Shown here: piece by piece, positions 51,865 to 56,993 of the stretch | Position numbering within the stretch: the first letter of the stretch is position 1 | How the letters are laid out: each line of letters opens with the position of its first letter | Assembly: GCA_051651645.1 (NCBI GenBank) | Contig: JBOFSR010000016.1 | Coordinates: 1-56,993 of the forward strand | Direction: 5' to 3' | DNA from: JBOFSR01 sp051651645 | GTDB lineage: Bacteria > Spirochaetota > Spirochaetia > Treponematales > Treponemataceae | Length of the DNA stretch: 56,993 nt | Translations under genes and position numbers: made by a program | The notes under the pieces: model-generated | What the model was told of the DNA's origin: nothing | Database searches by the model: none | The model's input: the letters and a program-made list of their open reading frames with translations, nothing else

Positions 51865-53604
51865 TTATTGCTTAGCTGAGTCCGCAGCATTTTGCCCTGC
51901 TATTCGTCCAAAGACAACAATATCTGCAACAGCATTTCCACCTAAGCGATTTGCTCCATGAATTCCACCCGTTACTTCCCCAGCTGCATACAAACTAGGA
52001 ATTACATCGCCATTATTATCAATCACTTGTGCCTCGGTGTTAATTTTAATTCCGCCCATAGTATGATGAACACCAGGAGTAATTTTAATTGCATAGAAAG
52101 GAGCAACAGAAAGCTCATTTTTCATCCCCGTTCTACCAAATTCTGCATCATTATTTGTCGCAACAGCATCATTCCACGTATGCATTGTATCTGCAAAGGT
52201 TTGAGCATTCGAACCGATCGCACGCCCCAAATCATCATAGGAGTCTGCAGAAATTGTAAAGCCCTTTGAAATATACCCTTTTATAACATTCGATTTATCA
52301 GCCATTGCTTGATCAATAATCAAATACGCATAGCCACCAGTTTGAGCAACCTCAGCTAAAGACACAACATCGCGAGTATCAAGCTCATTAACAAAACGCT
52401 TACCTTCAGCATTCACAAGAATTGCCCCATCACCGCGAAGCCCTTCTGTAATTAAAGCACCTGTGGATTCAACCGTGGGATGAATTTGAATCTGATCAAG
52501 ATCAACCGTTGCAGCCCCAATCGCTACAGCCATTTTAATACCATCGCCTGTCATTGCTTTGTTATTTGTTGTAACAAAGCCCTCCAATTCAGGACGATAC
52601 ATTGTATACATTTCTTTATTGGCTCCAAATCCGCCTGTGGCAATAATAACAGACTGTGCATTGATAGTATAATTATTATTTGCAGACTGGGCTTTTACAC
52701 CAGAGACCATGCCATCCTGCATAATAATTTCTGTTGCCGCAGTATCAAAAAGAATTTCGACACCAGCATCTTTAATATTTTTTTCTAAAATTGGCACCAT
52801 GTACGAACCAACGGCAAGAACTTTTCCCTCGCTGTCTATAGGACGGTGAATGCGTTTTTGACTCGCTCCGCCAAAAAGTGCAACATCAGAAAGATTAATG
52901 CCAATAGTTTTTAGCCACTCAATGGCACTACTTGATTTTTCTGCAAGAGTTGTTACTAAATCCCTGTTGTTTCGATTTTTTCCACTTGTCATTGTATCAT
53001 TAACAAATATTTCAACAGAATCATTAATGCCTGCACGCAATTGTTCTTTTGTTTCTGTTGCATTCATTCCGCCTGTTGCTCGCACGGTATTTCCGCCAAG
53101 CATACTTGTTTTTTCTATAATAAGAACACTCTCGCCTGCATTCCGTGCTTCAAGAGCTGCAATCATCCCTGCCCCGCCTCCGCCAATAACTACAACGTCA
53201 ACGCTTCTCGCTTCCTCATTCATCGAAACTTGAGTTTTTTTAGTCGCTTTAACAACTTTCAAATCAGAAGGTTTCACCCCTGCAACCTTTAACGCTGCCC
53301 GTATTGCATTTTTTATCCCATCGCTCGTGTACGTTGCACCGCTAATAGCATCCACATTCAAAGATTGCTTTTCAATAATTTGAGATGGCAATTTATCAAC
53401 AGCGATTGTTCCAATTCCATCCGTTTCTGCATGACTAATTATACGAATTGCTTCCAGACTATCAGATGATAAATCGATTTCTACCTGCACATCACCGTTA
53501 AAACCACGGGCTACACCCTCGTACGTTCCCACTTGAAAACTCTTATTTGTGCAACCGAGCAAAAAAATAATAGCAATGGCAGCACTAAAAAAAAATCGTT
53601 TCAT
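51865..53604 (-). CDS. Flavinylated lipoprotein reductase (fumarate reductase/flavocytochrome c-like)
   Basis: This protein has about 579 residues from the ATG at 53604, which follows GGAG. The lipobox LLGC (Cys18) predicts a lipid anchor outside the cytoplasm. Next comes an FMN-binding domain with D85-x2-SGATYT, the sequence that ApbE/Ftp flavinylates (probably Thr93). The rest is an FAD-dependent reductase of the fumarate/urocanate reductase family: VVVIGGGGAGMIAALEA, GGNTVRATGGMNA, IHPTVESTG, EGLRGDGAILVN and GANRLGGNAVAD. There is no haem domain. It probably reduces an external organic acceptor using electrons from membrane carriers. The substrate is unknown, and it precedes ruvAB. Confidence 0.88.
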   Translation of the reverse strand: MKRFFFSAAIAIIFLLGCTNKSFQVGTYEGVARGFNGDVQVEIDLSSDSLEAIRIISHAETDGIGTIAVDKLPSQIIEKQSLNVDAISGATYTSDGIKNAIRAALKVAGVKPSDLKVVKATKKTQVSMNEEARSVDVVVIGGGGAGMIAALEARNAGESVLIIEKTSMLGGNTVRATGGMNATETKEQLRAGINDSVEIFVNDTMTSGKNRNNRDLVTTLAEKSSSAIEWLKTIGINLSDVALFGGASQKRIHRPIDSEGKVLAVGSYMVPILEKNIKDAGVEILFDTAATEIIMQDGMVSGVKAQSANNNYTINAQSVIIATGGFGANKEMYTMYRPELEGFVTTNNKAMTGDGIKMAVAIGAATVDLDQIQIHPTVESTGALITEGLRGDGAILVNAEGKRFVNELDTRDVVSLAEVAQTGGYAYLIIDQAMADKSNVIKGYISKGFTISADSYDDLGRAIGSNAQTFADTMHTWNDAVATNNDAEFGRTGMKNELSVAPFYAIKITPGVHHTMGGIKINTEAQVIDNNGDVIPSLYAAGEVTGGIHGANRLGGNAVADIVVFGRIAGQNAADSAKQ

Positions 53605-53807
53605 ACAAACTCCTATATTATTGAACATTATAAACTCTTTAGTAAAATTAATTTATAAGCAAATTTAATGTAACAAAAAAACAAAGCGATTACAAGAGAA
53701 AAAACTTTGATTATAAGTCAACAAAGAAGAATCACTCAAGAAAAAAATACATTATTGATTATTAAAGAGTTACAAACAACAAAGCAAGCTAAACGGTGAA
53801 AATCGTA

Positions 53808-55472
53808 CTAGTATTCAAAATCGCTTTCGCCAATAAATTCTCTAAGCAACGACTGACTAGGAACATATTTTTCTGGAATGGGCAAAAAATTATTCAAAAA
53901 CAAAAGCAATCGGCTTGCCTCAGCATATTCATACTCAAGCGGAGAAATGCACCGAAGAAGCGGCTCTGCATATACTTTCAAAATTGCAAGCTCATAGTCC
54001 AAAGCGGTATTAATCATCACATCAGCATTATCCTGAAAAGGAAAAATATGCAAATTCTCCCCTTTTTGAACATTTGACCACATTCGCATTGTCTGAACAG
54101 CAGATTTTCCTCGGGTTCGATAATCACGCACAATCCGCCGAATAAGCCGATTATCCCGTGTGGAAATACGATTATGATCATCCAAATTAAGTTGCGTCAA
54201 AGCTGAAACATAAATTTTAAACTTCACGTCATTTGATATAAGCGGAGTAAGATTATCATTAAGCCCGTGAATTCCTTCCATGATCAAAATATCGTGAGCA
54301 TCAAGTTTGAGCTTTTTATTTGCAGCACCTGAATAAAAACTTACGCCATCAACAAAATCATACGAAGGGATTTCAATCTCCTTCCCGTCAAAAAGGTTTA
54401 CTAAATCCTGATTGAGCTGCGTAATATTTAAAGCTTCGAGACACTCATAATCATAATTACCGTTTTCATCTTTGGGCGTTTTTTCCCTTCCAATATAGTA
54501 ATCATCTAAACTAATCACTTTGGGATTGTATCCGTTGACTTGCAACTGCATTGCAATTTTTTTAGAAGACGTTGTTTTACCAGAACTTGAAGGGCCTGCA
54601 ATAAGCACAACCTTCACATTCCCTCGCTCTTTTATTTTATCTGCAGCATCGGCAAAGCACTTATTTTGCAAGGTTTCTGCAACGTCGATAAAATCCTTAT
54701 ACGTATTTTCATAAATCACCTTATTCAAAGAAGATACTGATGTAATACCAAGGAGTTTTCCCCACGATTTATATCGCTCATATACAGAAAACAGTTGCGG
54801 TTTATTAACAAAAGCGGTCAAAGTATGCGGCTGATGACTTGCAGGAAAACGCAACAAAAACCCCTCGCCAAAAGGCAAAAGTTCAAACGCATCGAGCCTG
54901 CCAGTGGAAGGAAGGAGGGGGCCATAATACAAATCAGAAAAATCATCAATTGTATTAACCGTTACAGATGGCGGGCTCATATAATTGAGCTGATTGCGTG
55001 TTTCAAATAAATTAAGATCCTCAAACAGCTGAATCGCCTGATGATAAGAAATTTTTGTCTGCAAAATAGGCAAATCGTCCTGTATTAGTGATTGTATCTT
55101 TGCTTGCAAGTTAAAAATATCATCCTTGCTCACAGAAACGCCATCAACCGTATAGTAATATCCATGCCCCAAACTATGCCCAACGAGCAAACGAGTTTTT
55201 GGAAAAAGATGATGACTTGCAAGAGCGAGCACAAAGCACAAGGTTCGCCTATAAACATCGGCACCCTCAAGGGAGTTGGCAAAAACGGGTTCTATAAATG
55301 AATCAAACTTTATGGGCTTTGCAAGCGAACAAATCAAATTATTTATTCGCACAGCATATATATCAGAAGGATTTTCAACCTCATGAATTTTGGCTAAATC
55401 GCCGATAAATTCAAGAGCACAGGATGACTTTTCTATCATCTTTTGCTCATTGCGTATTTTTATACAAATCAT
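53808..55472 (-). CDS. Nucleoside (uridine) kinase with threonyl-tRNA synthetase-like N-terminal domain
   Basis: This protein has 554 residues from the ATG at 55472. The N-terminal 200 residues resemble the editing-domain region of threonyl-tRNA synthetase (ASHHLFP, then GHSLGHGYYYTVDG). The C-terminal part is a P-loop phosphoribulokinase/uridine kinase domain with LIAGPSSSGKTT, SLDDYYIGREKTP, FDGKEIEIPSYDF, IMEGIHGLND and RRIVRDYRTRG. This fusion is known in Firmicutes, Thermotogae and spirochaetes, so the combination itself is not new. It probably salvages uridine or another nucleoside. A TATAAT promoter puts the transcript start at the chosen ATG. Confidence 0.85.
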   Translation of the reverse strand: MICIKIRNEQKMIEKSSCALEFIGDLAKIHEVENPSDIYAVRINNLICSLAKPIKFDSFIEPVFANSLEGADVYRRTLCFVLALASHHLFPKTRLLVGHSLGHGYYYTVDGVSVSKDDIFNLQAKIQSLIQDDLPILQTKISYHQAIQLFEDLNLFETRNQLNYMSPPSVTVNTIDDFSDLYYGPLLPSTGRLDAFELLPFGEGFLLRFPASHQPHTLTAFVNKPQLFSVYERYKSWGKLLGITSVSSLNKVIYENTYKDFIDVAETLQNKCFADAADKIKERGNVKVVLIAGPSSSGKTTSSKKIAMQLQVNGYNPKVISLDDYYIGREKTPKDENGNYDYECLEALNITQLNQDLVNLFDGKEIEIPSYDFVDGVSFYSGAANKKLKLDAHDILIMEGIHGLNDNLTPLISNDVKFKIYVSALTQLNLDDHNRISTRDNRLIRRIVRDYRTRGKSAVQTMRMWSNVQKGENLHIFPFQDNADVMINTALDYELAILKVYAEPLLRCISPLEYEYAEASRLLLFLNNFLPIPEKYVPSQSLLREFIGESDFEY

Positions 55473-55479
55473 AAAGTGA

Positions 55480-55508
55480 ATTATATCACAAAACACAAAA
55501 AACCGCAA
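55480..55508 (-). promoter_or_regulatory. Nucleoside kinase promoter, predicted leaderless start
   Basis: On the minus strand, TTGCGG (55508-55503) and a perfect TATAAT (55485-55480) are 17 bp apart. The seventh to eighth base after the -10 box is the A of the ATG at 55472. Confidence 0.55.
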
Positions 55509-55541
55509 ATATTTTATTAAAATCTTTAGTTGGGAGAACTT

Positions 55542-56267
55542 ATGAAAAAGCTATTTTCATTAACACTCATTTGCTTGCTGACGCAAATTTATTTTGTCCT
55601 TTACGCTCAAACTTTTGAACGTAAACTTGAAAACGGCGGACGATTGCACTGGAAAAACACCTTGCCGATTCCTGTTGATCAAGAGGATGTTGATGAGGTC
55701 GCCAAAATCCTTGAAACGGATGATGATTATTTTGAAATCACCTCTGAAGTTATTGATGCTGATAAATTTAACAGCGAAGGTTACAAGCAAATCAATAGCT
55801 TTACAATACAAGTAAAGGGGCAAAGCCAACTACGCGGTATTTACAACTACCAAAGTAAAAAAATTATACTTGATAAGCAAGTTGAGTTATTTCAAAAAAT
55901 TAATAGTTTTGTGTTAAAAAATGCACGACAGCTGCAAGATAATCAATACAACCGTTTTATAAACAACGCTCGCTCTTATCAAATAAACTACACAACAAAT
56001 ATTGGAGAAATAAGTATTTTCGCAGGAGCATCTCGAGACTCAAGTGATGAAGTAAAAATTTATTACCCAATTAAATTCACGGTGCTTGATCAAGAGGCTC
56101 AAGTATATCCAAACCTTGTTGATAAAACAAATCACCTATCACTTGGCGATCCGTATGATCTATCAAAGAAAGCTCACCTACCTGCATATTTTGTTTACTA
56201 TATGTTTAACGACCACCGAACACTCTTTGAAGTACCCGCGTTTAACAAATCATTTACTCAATACTAA
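55542..56267 (+). CDS. Exported protein of unknown function
   Basis: This 241-residue protein starts at the ATG 55542, behind a GGGAG site (an in-frame TTG at 55530 lies upstream of that site). It has a signal peptide (MKKLFSLTLICLLTQIYFVL, then a likely cleavage after YAQ). The mature part begins with TFERKLENGGRLHWKN and is beta-rich without repeats or motifs I recognise. It is probably periplasmic or outer-membrane associated. It ends 10 nt from the convergent CBM48 gene. Confidence 0.72.
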   Translation: MKKLFSLTLICLLTQIYFVLYAQTFERKLENGGRLHWKNTLPIPVDQEDVDEVAKILETDDDYFEITSEVIDADKFNSEGYKQINSFTIQVKGQSQLRGIYNYQSKKIILDKQVELFQKINSFVLKNARQLQDNQYNRFINNARSYQINYTTNIGEISIFAGASRDSSDEVKIYYPIKFTVLDQEAQVYPNLVDKTNHLSLGDPYDLSKKAHLPAYFVYYMFNDHRTLFEVPAFNKSFTQY

Positions 56268-56277
56268 AGTAATTTTC

Positions 56278-56586
56278 CTATACTATAACAACAGAGTTAT
56301 CTGTACTGGAAAAAGGAGCTGGCACATATTTATCAGCTTCCCAATCATTTTCCCAGCGTTTTCCATCAAGTAAATAACGGAATTGATATTCATGCCCTAC
56401 TTTTAACTTGATTTTTATAGAAAAAGAGCCCTCGACCTTCTTCTTCATTGGAGTTTCAATGCTACTCCAACTATTAAAATCACCCGCTAAAAAAACTTTT
56501 TCTGCTCCGTGAGCAGCCTCGGCTGAAATTTCAAACGTAACATTGCACGTTTTTTGATCTTTAAGATAATCCTTAAAAATAGGCAT
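56278..56586 (-). CDS. Stand-alone CBM48 (glycogen-binding/AMPK-like) domain protein
   Basis: This 102-residue protein starts at the ATG 56586 after GGAGG. Almost the whole chain is one CBM48 domain: NVTFEISAEAAHGAEKVFLA, GDFNSWSS, the PMKKKVEGSFSIKIKL strand pair, EYQFRYLLDGKRWENDWEAD, and the closing NSVVIV. CBM48 binds alpha-1,4 glucans such as glycogen. No signal peptide is present, so it is cytoplasmic. It may regulate or target a glycogen enzyme; the partner is not in the window. Confidence 0.85.
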   Translation of the reverse strand: MPIFKDYLKDQKTCNVTFEISAEAAHGAEKVFLAGDFNSWSSIETPMKKKVEGSFSIKIKLKVGHEYQFRYLLDGKRWENDWEADKYVPAPFSSTDNSVVIV

Positions 56587-56622
56587 AATTTCCTCCATTA
56601 CAAGGTAAAACCCTCGAACTAT

Positions 56623-56643
56623 GTTTGATTTTTAACATCAAAC
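56623..56643. repeat. Small inverted repeat in the CBM48 gene leader
   Basis: GTTTGAT (56623-56629) and ATCAAAC (56637-56643) pair around a 7-nt loop, between the promoter and the ribosome site of the gene. Confidence 0.4.
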
Positions 56644-56662
56644 TCCGACAAAAGCTATAAAC

Positions 56663-56690
56663 AGTATAACAGAAATCTACGATTTGTCAA
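56663..56690 (-). promoter_or_regulatory. CBM48 gene promoter
   Basis: On the minus strand, a perfect TTGACA (56690-56685) and TATACT (56668-56663) are 16 bp apart, with TG one base before the -10 (extended). The leader is about 70 nt with a GGAGG site, an ordinary leadered gene. Confidence 0.7.
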
Positions 56691-56799
56691 GGCTAGAGAA
56701 ATCACTTATTTGAGAAGGTATTTGCTAAAAAAAGATTTGAAATGCGTGTTTTGATGATTAAAAGAAAGATTAATGCACAAACGAAAAGTTTTTTACAAG

Positions 56800-56831
56800 C
56801 ATCTTATTAGAAGTATTCAACTAATAAGATG
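56800..56831. terminator. 11-bp hairpin downstream of the partial right-edge gene
   Basis: Bases 56800-56810 and 56821-56831 are exact inverted repeats with a 10-nt loop. It lies about 30 nt past the stop of the minus-strand gene that enters from the right edge, so it is probably its terminator, although the T-tail is poor. Confidence 0.5.
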
Positions 56832-56861
56832 ACAAGAATTACATAGTTTTAAGAAAAAGTC

Positions 56862-56993
56862 TTACTCAGCTCTTTCTAATTCCATTTCCCAAAAATATAT
56901 CTCACGATAATCTGGTGTTCTACATTGATATTGCTCGTTACCAATTTTCAAAATTAATAACTTATCGCCTGTTAGCTTATGAGTTACAAGGTC
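56862..56993 (-). CDS. C-terminal fragment of an unidentified protein
   Basis: This open frame enters from the right edge and ends at TAA (56864-56862), giving 43 residues. It starts DLVTHKLTGDKLLILKIG and ends WEMELERAE. The pattern (a VTHKLTGDKLLILKIG strand pair, then QYQCRTPDYREIYFWEMELE) looks like a small SH3-like barrel and is coding in character. I do not recognise the family. The start lies outside the window. Confidence 0.6.
   Translation of the reverse strand, partial: DLVTHKLTGDKLLILKIGNEQYQCRTPDYREIYFWEMELERAE

Noticed and set aside
1..56993. CRISPR arrays, rRNA, tRNA, insertion sequences or prophage
   Set aside because: I saw no regularly spaced repeats, no cloverleaf-like GC-rich segments with CCA ends, no transposase and no phage structural genes.

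Overview
The window looks like a chromosomal segment of a low-GC, fermentative, host-associated spirochaete, most likely a Treponema. I judged this by eye, without a database search. The pointers are FlgM and a FliL-like protein beside rsmI, many lipoproteins with relaxed lipoboxes, a MurE with a changed diamino-acid motif (treponemes use ornithine), acetate kinase beside the [FeFe]-hydrogenase maturase HydE, and several proteins of spirochaete type (zinc-ribbon, SPOR, TPR/NHL/VWA). TTG and GTG starts are common.

Layout. 1-1012: end of a PTS operon (IIC fragment, IIB) and bioY. 1162-3771: copper operon copZ-copA. 3824-7331: a zinc-ribbon membrane protein, then rsmI-flgM-fliL-like, then an ECF sigma operon (small membrane protein, sigma factor, zinc anti-sigma) with its own ECF-type promoter. 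7332-7718: gene-free, with a perfect 20-bp inverted repeat. 7719-12782: murE, a SPOR protein, and the nhaC-pepP operon. 13044-17291: a BspA/InlB-repeat surface lipoprotein behind a promoter-embedded inverted repeat, a phosphohexomutase, and thioredoxin. 17346-23142: an exported protein, a sugar transferase, a DUF1015 protein, an orphan adenine methyltransferase and an outer-membrane beta-barrel protein. 23225-35246 (minus strand): hydE, three tandem giant membrane proteins, and a UvrD/PcrA helicase. 35326-39676: ackA, pgk and ssnA. 39689-47814 (minus): MBL hydrolase, lone DbpA RNA-binding protein, ClpP, thioesterase, lipoprotein/membrane pair, NHL-VWA protein, TPR protein, surE. 47929-50156: lnt and a second bioY. 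50203-55472 (minus): ruvAB behind a flavinylated lipoprotein reductase, and a nucleoside kinase. 55542-56993: an exported protein, a CBM48 protein and a partial gene.

The most unusual system is 25315-34061. It holds three consecutive 954-969-residue proteins. In each, a YidC/Oxa1-type membrane domain is joined through a many-span membrane region to a periplasmic sulfatase/LtaS-like (alkaline phosphatase superfamily) domain. The YidC-like part is nearly identical in all three, but the arginine typical of YidC insertases is an alanine. The membrane middle has diverged and the catalytic part is mosaic. Each gene carries its own copy of the same promoter, placed so that transcription should start on the A of the ATG.

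That placement recurs across the window. bioY, rsmI, murE, nhaC, clpP, the nucleoside kinase and several others have a sigma70-type promoter whose -10 box ends about 6-7 nt before the start codon, with no Shine-Dalgarno. Other genes (pepP, trxA, pgk, the CBM48 gene) have ordinary leaders with AGGAG-type sites. This suggests widespread leaderless transcription in this organism.
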